From an uncultured Bacilli bacterium (lineage in GTDB: Bacteria > Bacillota_I > Bacilli_A > RF39 > UBA660), in NCBI GenBank assembly GCA_944358705.1, contig CALVRR010000015.1:1-41069 (forward strand): 41,069 nucleotides of DNA. The letters are read 5' to 3'. The notes below the pieces were generated by a model. It was not told the origin of the DNA. It did no database searches and saw only the letters and a list, made by a program, of their open reading frames with translations. Numbering within the stretch: position 1 is the first letter of the stretch; every line of letters starts with the position of its first letter. A program made the translations under genes and the position numbers. This document shows, in pieces, positions 24,811-32,279 of the stretch.

Positions 24811-26835
24811 ATGATAGGAAAAATTGAAGAAATTATTGATAATAGCGTCACAATTAAGTTGGATATTGATATTAATGAACAACCCAATTTAGTTAATTTG
24901 CATGTTGTTTTTGAAGACGGAAGTGGTAAAAAAGTCGTTGCAGAAATTGCAAATGTAAATCAGGCAAAGATGTTTGCTAATGTTGTTGGTGAAATCAATG
25001 ATGGACGTTTTACGCCTGGTGCTAGTTCTAAGCCATCTTTTAAGTCTAAAGTTCGATTAATTACTATGGATGAGTTAGAACTATTATATGGAAAGCAAGA
25101 AACGGCCTTTGGTTATACAAATTTTGGGACTAGTAATGTTTATGAAGGATATAAAATTAATGTACCAATTAATGAATTTTTTAATGCCCATTTTTCTATT
25201 TTAGGAAACTCTGGTGCTGGAAAAAGTTGTACTGTTGCATCTATTCTTCAAAAGTTATTTACGAGTAGTCCAACGCCACCTATTAATTCGGCTTTGTTTT
25301 TCTTTGATGCTTATGGTGAGTATACGCATGCCTTTGGAGATTTGCATAAGCATAACCCTGCTCTTAATTATAAAGCATATACTACCAATGTTATCGATCC
25401 AGACTGTGAGATTTTAAGAATTCCACCTTGGTTGTTAGATGTGGATGATTTAGCCTTATTGTTAGATGCTAATTCTCCAGCTCAGTTGCCTATTTTGGAA
25501 AAAACTTTAAAATTGGTTCCTATTCTTACTGGTAATTCTTCTGTTGTTATCAAACGTAAAAATGATATTATTGCTAGAGCGTTGCAGGATATTTTACTTA
25601 GTGGTAATGATTCTACAAAAATTCGAGATCAAGTCATTGCGGTTCTTACGAAATTTAATACTCCAGAACTTAATCTAGAAAGTACAATTGCTCAACCTGG
25701 ATATGTTCGTACTTTAAAACAATGTTTGTATGTAGATAAGTCTGGTAAGATGCAGGAAATGGAATTGGTAGTTGAATTTATTCGTGGATATATTAGTGAA
25801 GAACAAGAAGAAATTAGTGAAGCAGATATGAATAAATTTTATACCCTTAGTGATTTGGAACTTGCGATGGAGTTTGCTCTTATTAGTGAAGGTATTTTAA
25901 AGAGTGATAAAGTATTTGACACAGCAAATGTTATGAGTGTTCGTCTACATACTTTAGCGACAGGGGATAATAGATATTATTTCTCTTATCCAAATTATGT
26001 GACTAGAGATCAGTTTGTAGATTCTCTTTTGTTGGATACTAAGACTGGTACTAGAGCGCAAATTGTAAACTTTAATATTAACTATATCGATGATAGAATG
26101 GCTAAAGTTATTACTAAGATTTTATCTCGTATGTTCTTCTTGAAAGCAAGTACGACAAAACCTCGTGGTAGTTTGGCATATCATGTTATTATTGAAGAGG
26201 CCCATCGTTATGTTCAACATGATGGAGATATAGAGCTCTTGGGTTACAATATTTTTGAACGTATTTCTAAGGAAGGTCGTAAATATGGTGTGTTTTTAGC
26301 ATTAATTACACAAAGACCTAGTGAACTTTCTGATACTTGTGTTTCTCAATGTATGAATTTTGTTATTTTAAGAACTCTTCACCCAGTAGATTTACAATAT
26401 ATTAAAGAAATGGTTCCTAATGTTTCGGCAGAAATTGTCTTGCAACTTAAGAATTTGAAACCAGGTAACTGTATTGCTTTTGGTAGTGCTTTTCAAGTTC
26501 CTACTTCTATGTATATTGATCTTCCAAATCCAAGACCTCTTTCTAATAACGTTGATTTGGAAACTGTTTGGTATAAAAAATCAAATCCTGATACTTTGAT
26601 TGGTCCAACCGTTGGTAGTAATGGAATTAGTGCTGGAGGAATTTCACAAGGAGCGATGCCTACGGTTCAGACAGCACCATTTATGCCTTCTGCTAACGCT
26701 TCAACCGTTCAACCACAACAAGTTGCTAGTGTTGCAGCAGCTTCTACAGGACAGATTTCTAATGGTGCAGCAAACCCTAATGCTCCTGCACAGAATCGCT
26801 TTATTCAGGCACAACCAGGGGTTGCAAATGCATAA
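24811..26835 (+). CDS. HerA-like ATPase (DUF87 family)
   Basis: A 674-residue P-loop ATPase of the HerA/FtsK group. An N-terminal HAS-barrel-like region (1-100) precedes Walker A GNSGAGKSC near 133, a Walker B-like FFFDAYGEY, and the second acidic motif VIIEEAHRYVQHDGD near 463. ITQRPSELS with the following LRTLHP is typical of HerA. HerA proteins are hexameric DNA translocases that in archaea pair with the NurA nuclease. No NurA-like gene is nearby, so the role is open (DNA repair, chromosome handling or defence). The last 75 or so residues are a low-complexity Ala/Gln/Pro/Ser tail unlike the core. It lies directly before sepF. Confidence 0.85.
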   Translation: MIGKIEEIIDNSVTIKLDIDINEQPNLVNLHVVFEDGSGKKVVAEIANVNQAKMFANVVGEINDGRFTPGASSKPSFKSKVRLITMDELELLYGKQETAFGYTNFGTSNVYEGYKINVPINEFFNAHFSILGNSGAGKSCTVASILQKLFTSSPTPPINSALFFFDAYGEYTHAFGDLHKHNPALNYKAYTTNVIDPDCEILRIPPWLLDVDDLALLLDANSPAQLPILEKTLKLVPILTGNSSVVIKRKNDIIARALQDILLSGNDSTKIRDQVIAVLTKFNTPELNLESTIAQPGYVRTLKQCLYVDKSGKMQEMELVVEFIRGYISEEQEEISEADMNKFYTLSDLELAMEFALISEGILKSDKVFDTANVMSVRLHTLATGDNRYYFSYPNYVTRDQFVDSLLLDTKTGTRAQIVNFNINYIDDRMAKVITKILSRMFFLKASTTKPRGSLAYHVIIEEAHRYVQHDGDIELLGYNIFERISKEGRKYGVFLALITQRPSELSDTCVSQCMNFVILRTLHPVDLQYIKEMVPNVSAEIVLQLKNLKPGNCIAFGSAFQVPTSMYIDLPNPRPLSNNVDLETVWYKKSNPDTLIGPTVGSNGISAGGISQGAMPTVQTAPFMPSANASTVQPQQVASVAAASTGQISNGAANPNAPAQNRFIQAQPGVANA

Positions 26836-26862
26836 TTTATGCTTTTACTTTTGTTAAATGTA

Positions 26863-26871
26863 TGATAGAAT
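26863..26871 (+). promoter_or_regulatory. Extended -10 promoter of sepF-divIVA
   Basis: TGATAGAAT has the TGn plus -10 form (TAGAAT) and stands 34 bases before the sepF ATG. A weak GCATA/TATGC hairpin just upstream (26829-26841) may end the HerA-like transcript. Confidence 0.5.
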
Positions 26872-26905
26872 AATATTTAGTTAAGATAAATTGGAGGATA
26901 TGAAT

Positions 26906-27334
26906 ATGGCTTTAGATAAATTAAAAAACTTGTTTGGTGGAGATGAGGATGCAGCAGAAGAAATGGGAACGGATGAAGAGTTTTATTCTACTTCTCGCGA
27001 AGAATACCATGAAGAGAATGGTGTTGCCGGTAGTAAAATGATGCTTTTGGAACCTCGTGCTTATTCTGAAAGTCAACAAATTGCTGATTATTTGAAAGCA
27101 CGTTCTGCGGTTGTTGTAAATTTAAAACGAGTAACTCCAGATCAAGCAAAAAGAATTGTCGATTTTTTAAGTGGTACTATTTACGCTATTGGTGGAGATT
27201 TACAAAAGTTAGGTGGAGGAATTTTCTTATGTACTCCTAACAATGTTAATGTCGAAGGAAAAATTAGTGATGATGCTAATTCTTCGAAATCTAAGAGTAG
27301 TAAAAAAGATAAAGATGATGATTTTGATTTTTAG
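26906..27334 (+). CDS. sepF: Cell division protein SepF
   Basis: FtsZ-associated division protein that tethers and aligns FtsZ filaments at the septum. The first 12 residues ([12 protein letters not shown]) form the membrane-targeting amphipathic helix. An acidic linker leads to the SepF core: [20 protein letters not shown], then [16 protein letters not shown]. The length of 142 residues is typical. ATG codons occur at 26900 and 26906; GGAGG at 26893-26897 is only two bases before the first, so 26906 is chosen. The end is Lys/Ser/Asp-rich. It is followed by divIVA, as in many Gram-positives, but ylmG and ylmH are absent between them. Confidence 0.93.
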   Translation: MALDKLKNLFGGDEDAAEEMGTDEEFYSTSREEYHEENGVAGSKMMLLEPRAYSESQQIADYLKARSAVVVNLKRVTPDQAKRIVDFLSGTIYAIGGDLQKLGGGIFLCTPNNVNVEGKISDDANSSKSKSSKKDKDDDFDF

Positions 27335-27357
27335 TTCATGTTTTCTGAGGTGATTAT

Positions 27358-27795
27358 ATGGAAAAATTTAGTTATGAAGCTAATGGATATAATCGTCAAG
27401 AAGTAAATCAGTTTGTTAGTGATGTCATTGTGCAGACAGAAAAAATTATAAAAAAATGTAAGGCTCAAGGAGAAATGGTTGAAAAATTAAAGGCAGAGCT
27501 TGAGCATTATAAGACTATGGAAAGTACATTAAAGACGGCTATTTTAAAAGCTGAGGAAACTGGCGATAATATTAAACGTATGGCGAGAGATGAACGAGAT
27601 ATGATTGTTCAAGATGCCAAAAATAATGCTAGTCGTATTGTCAATGAAGCACTATTAAAAGCTGAAAAAATAGAAAATAATGCAGAAACATTAGAGAAAA
27701 ATATGAAAATTTTTAAACGTAAGTTAAAGGTTATTATGGAACAACAAATGGCTGTTGTAGACGAAATTGAATTATTAGAATTAAATCCTAAGTAG
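27358..27795 (+). CDS. divIVA: DivIVA-family protein
   Basis: Coiled-coil protein that marks curved membranes at poles and septa. The N-terminal domain (NGYNRQEVNQFVSDV) holds the usual G-Y-x-x-x-E-V-x-x-F pattern. The rest, about residues 30-140, is a long coiled coil rich in Glu, Lys and Ala. At 145 residues it is compact for DivIVA. AGGTGAT precedes the ATG, 23 bases after sepF. A terminator overlaps its stop codon. Confidence 0.88.
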   Translation: MEKFSYEANGYNRQEVNQFVSDVIVQTEKIIKKCKAQGEMVEKLKAELEHYKTMESTLKTAILKAEETGDNIKRMARDERDMIVQDAKNNASRIVNEALLKAEKIENNAETLEKNMKIFKRKLKVIMEQQMAVVDEIELLELNPK

Positions 27796-27804
27796 GATTT
27801 TTTT
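27783..27804 (+). terminator. Terminator after divIVA
   Basis: AAATCC (27783-27788) pairs with GGATTT (27795-27800), with possible further TA/TA pairing in the loop, and a T run follows. The stop codon lies in the hairpin. Confidence 0.82.
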
Positions 27805-27841
27805 CTGTTTTGTTTTGTTCTATAACTGTGGGGGGATTTTA

Positions 27842-28564
27842 ATGTGTAGGGATAGCTTTCCAGCACCTTTATATGGGAATTTGGGTAGTTTTATTGATAA
27901 AGATACGTTATCTTATCTGGGTAGCGGTTGTAATAGTCATGTTTGGAAACTTACTAGGAAACAAAAAACGTTTGCTGTTAAAACATTTGTAAATCGTGAG
28001 TTTTCTATGACATATGATCTTTATAGTAAAATGAAAGATTTAGATTTACAGCAAACATTGAAAGCTATTGAAGTTTTTCGATATTTGAATAGTCCTTTTG
28101 ATATAGATGCTTATATGATGCAATATTTGAAAAAAGATGATTCTTTTTCTTTTTTGGATTCTCCAATTCCTGTTCTTTTACATAATTTCTTGGGATTAGA
28201 AAAAGATGCTAGTATGCTAGCTGATCATCATATTATTATGTGTGATATTGATCGGGCGAATGCTATTTATGATCAATTAACTTCTAAGTTATATATTTCT
28301 GATGCGGATTGTTTTTATTATGATGATTCGATTGCTTCTTTTCGAATATTAGATAGAAATTATTCTTTGATTTTGGATTTGTTTGTTGATTGTTTACATA
28401 AAGACTTACGCAAAAGTGATTTTTCTTCTATGGAGAAAGTTGCTTATATTACTCAGCTACAGCAACTATTCGATGATAATTTTGTAGAGGAAGGACCTTG
28501 TACTAAGATTGAAAAAGTTTTTGGAAAGTATCAAACTCCTAGACAATATTTTTTGAAAAAATAG
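27842..28564 (+). CDS. Small protein-kinase-like protein (first of three)
   Basis: A 240-residue protein with a reduced protein-kinase pattern. A glycine-loop-like LGSGCNSHVWK (26-36) is followed by AVKTF with K47, a hinge-like AYMMQYLKKDD, a catalytic-loop-like IMCDIDRAN (D135, N140) and ISDAD (D154) where DFG is expected. The key Lys, Asp, Asn and Asp of the kinase fold thus have counterparts, but HRD and DFG are altered. It ends in TPRQYF, shared with the second gene. GGGGGGA precedes the ATG; an upstream TTG at 27815 is rejected. Substrate is unknown, and a kinase acting on small molecules rather than proteins is equally possible. Confidence 0.68.
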   Translation: MCRDSFPAPLYGNLGSFIDKDTLSYLGSGCNSHVWKLTRKQKTFAVKTFVNREFSMTYDLYSKMKDLDLQQTLKAIEVFRYLNSPFDIDAYMMQYLKKDDSFSFLDSPIPVLLHNFLGLEKDASMLADHHIIMCDIDRANAIYDQLTSKLYISDADCFYYDDSIASFRILDRNYSLILDLFVDCLHKDLRKSDFSSMEKVAYITQLQQLFDDNFVEEGPCTKIEKVFGKYQTPRQYFLKK

Positions 28565-28589
28565 GTGTAGTTTTATATAAAAAGTATAG

Positions 28590-28664
28590 TAATGTGTTAT
28601 AGAATTTGAGATGGTTTTAAATTGGTATGAATAACAATTCGTCTTTTGGATGAATTGTTTTTTT
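28590..28664 (+). promoter_or_regulatory. Decayed 3' part of a T-box leader, still a terminator
   Basis: Two blocks match the Ile-type T-box at 31050-31130. The first is GTTATAGAATTTGAGAT, against GTTATAGTATTCGAGAT there. The second is CAATTCGTC, T-rich loop, GATGAATTG, then a T run. Stem I is missing and the T-box sequence has degraded to TTGGTATGAAT. The hairpin 28633-28643 with 28649-28659 remains a good terminator, so this element now probably just ends the first kinase-like transcript. Confidence 0.7.
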
Positions 28665-28674
28665 CTTTAATTTT

Positions 28675-28683
28675 TGATATACT
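28675..28683 (+). promoter_or_regulatory. Extended -10 promoter of the second kinase-like gene
   Basis: TGATATACT has the same TGn plus TATACT form as other promoters here and lies 37 bases before the ATG at 28721. Confidence 0.65.
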
Positions 28684-28720
28684 ATGACTACTTTTAGTGG
28701 ACTTGAAAAGAGGAATTGTT

Positions 28721-29482
28721 ATGAATAAAAGTAATACTCCAACAAAAGAATGTGAATTGATGTATGATTTTGTTTTAGAAAATGGAGAAGTTATTCCTTC
28801 AGAGCAACTAGAATTTGTTAGTTGTGGTTCTAATAGTAGTATTTGGAAATGGGATAATGGTAATCATATACGAGCAGTAAAAAGTTTCTTTGATAAGTGT
28901 TATGTATTTTCTTTAAGACCAAATGTTCTTTCTGAAATGAAAGGCTTAGATTTTTTAAATCTTCCTAATATTTATTCCTCTTTACAAAGAATTCCATCTT
29001 CTTCTATGGCGTATGATGGTTATCTTATGGATTATTTTATAGAAGATAAAAATACTATTTTGAGTGAATTACCTAGTGATAATTTGATTTTATCTCTTGA
29101 ACAGATTGAAGAAGATGCTAGGATGCTTTCGGATCATCAGATTGTTATGTATGATATAAAACCTGTAAATAGTATTATTACTCAGGATGATTTACTTCTT
29201 CATTTTCTTGATTTGGATTTGTATAAGAAAGTAGATTCTAAAAGTAGGGAAGAAATATTACTTATTCAGTATAAAAGGATATGTTCTTTTTTATCTATAG
29301 GATTGCGTGATGAAATAAAAAAAGATGATTCTTTTTCTGAGGACCAAAAGATGAAAATTTCTTTTTTTATTCAAGATTATTTTCAACTTTCTACAGATGA
29401 TACTTTGAAGCCTAGTGAAAGAGTAGAAAATCTCTTTAGTAATGTCGATTCTCCTAAACAGTATTTTAAAGAGAGATTTTAG
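28721..29482 (+). CDS. Small protein-kinase-like protein (second of three)
   Basis: A 253-residue paralogue of the flanking genes. It has VSCGSNSSIWKW as the glycine-loop region, RAVKSFF with K54, the hinge-like GYLMDYFIED, the catalytic loop YDIKPVNSI (D145, N150) and LDLDLY (D164) in the DFG position. DIKPxN is close to the usual kinase loop, making this the clearest of the three. It ends in SPKQYF. AGAGGAA precedes the ATG; an upstream in-frame ATG at 28697 has no comparable ribosome site. The identity with its neighbours is low to moderate, so the duplications are old. Confidence 0.7.
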   Translation: MNKSNTPTKECELMYDFVLENGEVIPSEQLEFVSCGSNSSIWKWDNGNHIRAVKSFFDKCYVFSLRPNVLSEMKGLDFLNLPNIYSSLQRIPSSSMAYDGYLMDYFIEDKNTILSELPSDNLILSLEQIEEDARMLSDHQIVMYDIKPVNSIITQDDLLLHFLDLDLYKKVDSKSREEILLIQYKRICSFLSIGLRDEIKKDDSFSEDQKMKISFFIQDYFQLSTDDTLKPSERVENLFSNVDSPKQYFKERF

Positions 29483-29525
29483 TATATTATTATAAGTGTA
29501 TTTATTTTAGAAATGGGGCTATAGT

Positions 29526-30299
29526 ATGGAGACACCTAGAAAATTTTTTTTGCCGGATGGTAGATTTATTTTGGAAAGTGAACTTCAATATTTAAATCAT
29601 GGGAAAAATGCTAGTGTTTGGAAATGGAGTAGTAAAGATGGGAGCTTTGCGGTTAAGACATTTTATCCAGATTGCTATAGATGGGCAATCGATTCAAAGG
29701 TTGCCGATTTGTTTATGAATTTAGATTTTCATAATCTTCCTAATTTGTATTCTACTTTTCGAAGTGATGAAAAAGCCTTAAAAAAGACTTTTGATGGTTA
29801 TATTATGGAATATTTCGAAGAAGATGCTGTGGCTTCGTTATTAGATCTTCCATCTAATAATTTTTACTGGTCTATTTATAATTTGGAACAAGATATTGAT
29901 CTTATATCTAGTCATAATGTGGTTTTAGCTGATGTGAAATTTGAAAATTCTATGATTACTATGGACCAGATGTTTCATCTTTTAGATTACGATTTATTTC
30001 ATATTGATTCTTCTAAATCAAAGGATACAGTACATAGTTATAATAATCATGAAATTTGTTCTTTCGTTTATCTGTCTTTGATTGAAGAACTTTATGATGA
30101 ACTTGATTTTTCAGATGATGAGAAAAATAGAATACAGTATTTTTTAAAGAAACAATTTTCTTCTTCTTCTTTCTTTTTTGAGGAACAAAGTCAATTATCT
30201 GAAATAAAATCAAGTGATATTGTTGGAAATTTATTTTGTGATGATACTACACCAAAGAATAGTTTAAAAAAAAAGGTTGATTCTTTACGGTATTTTTGA
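29526..30299 (+). CDS. Small protein-kinase-like protein (third of three)
   Basis: A 257-residue third paralogue. It has NHGKNASVWKW near 24, FAVKTFY with K44, the hinge GYIMEYFEED, the catalytic loop LADVKFENSM (D136, N141) and LLDYDLF (D154). The C-terminal half is charged and helical, and the TPKN near the end corresponds to the TP/SP-x-QYF end of the other two. ATGGGG upstream is a modest ribosome site, and the gene follows the second paralogue after 43 bases with no terminator, so both are probably cotranscribed. Confidence 0.68.
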   Translation: METPRKFFLPDGRFILESELQYLNHGKNASVWKWSSKDGSFAVKTFYPDCYRWAIDSKVADLFMNLDFHNLPNLYSTFRSDEKALKKTFDGYIMEYFEEDAVASLLDLPSNNFYWSIYNLEQDIDLISSHNVVLADVKFENSMITMDQMFHLLDYDLFHIDSSKSKDTVHSYNNHEICSFVYLSLIEELYDELDFSDDEKNRIQYFLKKQFSSSSFFFEEQSQLSEIKSSDIVGNLFCDDTTPKNSLKKKVDSLRYF

Positions 30300-30327
30300 G
30301 ATAAATAAAAATACTGCTTGTTTTTTT
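30288..30327 (+). terminator. Terminator after the third kinase-like gene
   Basis: CGGTATTTTT (30288-30297) pairs with AAAAATACTG (30307-30316), one G-U pair. CTTG and seven T follow. The stop codon sits at the loop edge. Confidence 0.78.
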
Positions 30328-30374
30328 CTTTTTCTTGTGATAGTTTAATAATAAATTTTAATGGGAGTGTTTTT

Positions 30375-30881
30375 ATGAAAGTAGATTTATAACATACAAT
30401 TAAAGGAGCTTTGCTTGGTGGAGTCGTGTTATTTACTGGTACTGGAGTTATGGGGTGTAGTGAAAAAGGAGAAGTTCCTAATACGATTAGTTTATTAGAA
30501 GGTACTATTTTAGAAGATACTTATGTTATTACAGATTCTAATGACAATACTTTTGTTGTTCGTCCAACAGAAGAATATTATGGTATAGATGTTTCGTGTT
30601 TTAATGATAATTACGCTAACCATTATATTGATCTTTTGTCTAATAATTGTTATCATGAGAATCCAGAAGACTCTGAAGGTTGTTATAATGAAGATAAAGG
30701 AATTTTTCCTATTGATATCGTTAGTCGAGTACCTATTTCTGTTTATTTGACAGAAGAGGACTTATCTAAAGAAGAGTTTACTGATGAAGATATTGTTGAA
30801 ATTATTCAGAGAGCTAGAGACGGTAGTTCAATAGATACTAATGTTACTATAGAAGAAAAAGGTGCAGAATATACAAAATAA
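30375..30881 (+). pseudogene. Small lipoprotein gene with a stop at codon 6
   Basis: GGGAG stands before ATG at 30375, which reads MKVDL and then TAA at 30390-30392. The same frame then continues open to 30881, with TIKGALLGG, a hydrophobic stretch and the lipobox GVMGC. The stop therefore falls inside what looks like a normal lipoprotein signal; CAA to TAA would be one transition. The mature part (about 145 residues) is acidic, with no known motif. Restart at TTG 30411 after AAAGGAG is possible but would give a signal without basic residues. It could be a recent nonsense mutation, a sequencing error or a restart arrangement. Confidence 0.6.
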
Positions 30882-30886
30882 AATAT

Positions 30887-30915
30887 TTGCAGTTCTTTTA
30901 AAAATATGTTATATT
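30887..30915 (+). promoter_or_regulatory. Promoter of the Ile T-box operon
   Basis: TTGCAG (30887-30892) and TATATT (30910-30915) are 17 bases apart, with TG one base before the -10. It begins six bases after the preceding stop codon. Confidence 0.72.
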
Positions 30916-30919
30916 TAGT

Positions 30920-31130
30920 TGGAAAGCATGTGCGAAAGACGGAGTGTTTTGGAGTAAGTAGAGAGCTTGTGGTTGGTGAAAACAAGTTATGAAGAAGCAT
31001 TTAGATCACTTTCAAGTTGCGATTTATGGATAAGATAAATACGGTAACGCGTTATAGTATTCGAGATAGAGTTTTCTATGAACTAAGGTGGTACCACGAG
31101 CAATTCGTCCTTTGGATGAGTTGCTTTTTT
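30920..31130 (+). promoter_or_regulatory. T-box riboswitch, Ile-type, upstream of the antiporter and ileS
   Basis: The distal Stem I is CTTG, TGGTTGGTGAAAA, CAAG at 30965-30986, nearly the same as in the asnB leader. ATC at 31005-31007 is the likely specifier, in the same context as AAC in the other leader, and fits isoleucine. The T-box sequence AGGTGGTACCACG is at 31086-31098. The terminator pairs GCAATTCGTCC (31100-31110) with GGATGAGTTGC (31114-31124), with G-U pairs, then six T. Confidence 0.93.
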
Positions 31131-31151
31131 AATTTTAGAGAGGGGAATTTT

Positions 31152-32102
31152 ATGTTATTACAAATTATCTTATTAATAGTAGGGTTCGTTGTATTGATTA
31201 AAGGTGCTGATTTGTTTGTTGATGGCGCTAGTTCAACAGCACAAAATTTTAAGGTTTCTAAGATGTTGATTGGTCTTACTATTGTTGCCTTTGGTACTAG
31301 TGCACCAGAATTTGCAGTCAGTGTAAAAGCCTTGCTTAGTGGTAATGGTGATATGGTATTAGGAAATGTTATTGGTAGTAATATCTTAAATATTTTATTA
31401 ATTCTAGGAGTTTCTGCAATAATCCATCCATTAACTGTTAAAAATAATACGGTAAAGAAAGAGTTGCCTATTACTTTACTTATTACTACCTTATTTGCTG
31501 TACTTTTATCTGATCATTTCTTTGATAGTAGTTTACCTAATAGTTTTACTAGAAGTGATGGTGTTGTTTTACTATTATTTTTCTTAGTATTTATTTATTA
31601 TTTAATTTCTATGATGCGAAGAAAGATAGACGTTGATGAAGAACCACCGAAAATGTCATTAAAAAAATCTATATTTTTTACTATTTTTGGATTAGTGGCT
31701 ATTGTTATTGGAAGTAATTTTGTTGTTGATAGTACATCGTTTATTGCTAAAGAGATTGGTGTTAGTGAAAGAATGATTTCTTTAACAATTATAGCTTTAG
31801 GAACATCTCTACCAGAATTAGTCACTTCTGTTATGGCTACGAAAAAAGGAGAGTATGATATTGCGATTGGTAATGTAGTAGGAAGTAATATCTTTAATAT
31901 AGGTATTGTTATTGGTCTTCCTATAGCTGTATTTGGTGGTATTAATCGTATTGCCTTTAGTTATATTGATTTGATTGCAATGTTTGTGTCTGCATTTTTA
32001 TTGTTTTTATTTTCATTCAGAGATTATAAGATTAGTAAAAAGGAAGGAATTTTCTTTTTGATATTATTTGTTGTTTATTATTCTTATGTAATTATTGGTT
32101 AG
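31152..32102 (+). CDS. Calcium/sodium antiporter (YrbG-like CaCA family)
   Basis: A 316-residue membrane exchanger of the Ca2+/cation antiporter superfamily. The two inverted alpha repeats are explicit: GTSAPEFAVSV with GNVIGSNILNI in the first half, and GTSLPELVTSV with GNVVGSNIFNI in the second. The acidic residues in GTSxPE bind the cation. About ten hydrophobic segments surround them. GAGGGG precedes the ATG at 31152; earlier in-frame codons lie within the T-box terminator and are excluded. It is the first gene after the Ile-type T-box, with no terminator before ileS. Confidence 0.92.
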   Translation: MLLQIILLIVGFVVLIKGADLFVDGASSTAQNFKVSKMLIGLTIVAFGTSAPEFAVSVKALLSGNGDMVLGNVIGSNILNILLILGVSAIIHPLTVKNNTVKKELPITLLITTLFAVLLSDHFFDSSLPNSFTRSDGVVLLLFFLVFIYYLISMMRRKIDVDEEPPKMSLKKSIFFTIFGLVAIVIGSNFVVDSTSFIAKEIGVSERMISLTIIALGTSLPELVTSVMATKKGEYDIAIGNVVGSNIFNIGIVIGLPIAVFGGINRIAFSYIDLIAMFVSAFLLFLFSFRDYKISKKEGIFFLILFVVYYSYVIIG

Positions 32103-32112
32103 GAGGAAAATC

Positions 32113-32271
32113 ATGGGAAAAGTTATGTTTTATTTTAATAATATTTTAGGAACAATTTATGAAGGAGCTCGTTATATAGTTCATCAAGCTGAGTATAAAA
32201 TTAAACGCGGTGCAATTTTAGATTCTAGTATAGAAAAAAATAAAAAGGTTTATAAAGCCAAAAGAAAGTAG
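32113..32271 (+). CDS. Small basic protein of unknown function
   Basis: A 52-residue ORF with a strong AGGAGG site (32101-32106) before its ATG. It fills the gap between the antiporter and ileS almost exactly and ends just before the ileS start. The sequence opens MGKVMFYFNNILGTIYEG and ends KVYKAKRK, with an amphipathic N-terminal half and a basic C-terminus. It has no membrane segment and no motif I recognise. The site strength, tight spacing and codon use support translation. Confidence 0.65.
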   Translation: MGKVMFYFNNILGTIYEGARYIVHQAEYKIKRGAILDSSIEKNKKVYKAKRK

Positions 32272-32279
32272 GGATGGTT

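Noticed and set aside
23241..30299. PP2C and the three kinase-like proteins as one signalling operon
   Set aside because: At least two terminators and several promoters, and the sepF-divIVA pair, separate them; nearness alone does not show a pathway.
31017..31151. N-terminal extension of the antiporter
   Set aside because: It reads through the T-box sequence and terminator; the ribosome site is directly before 31152.
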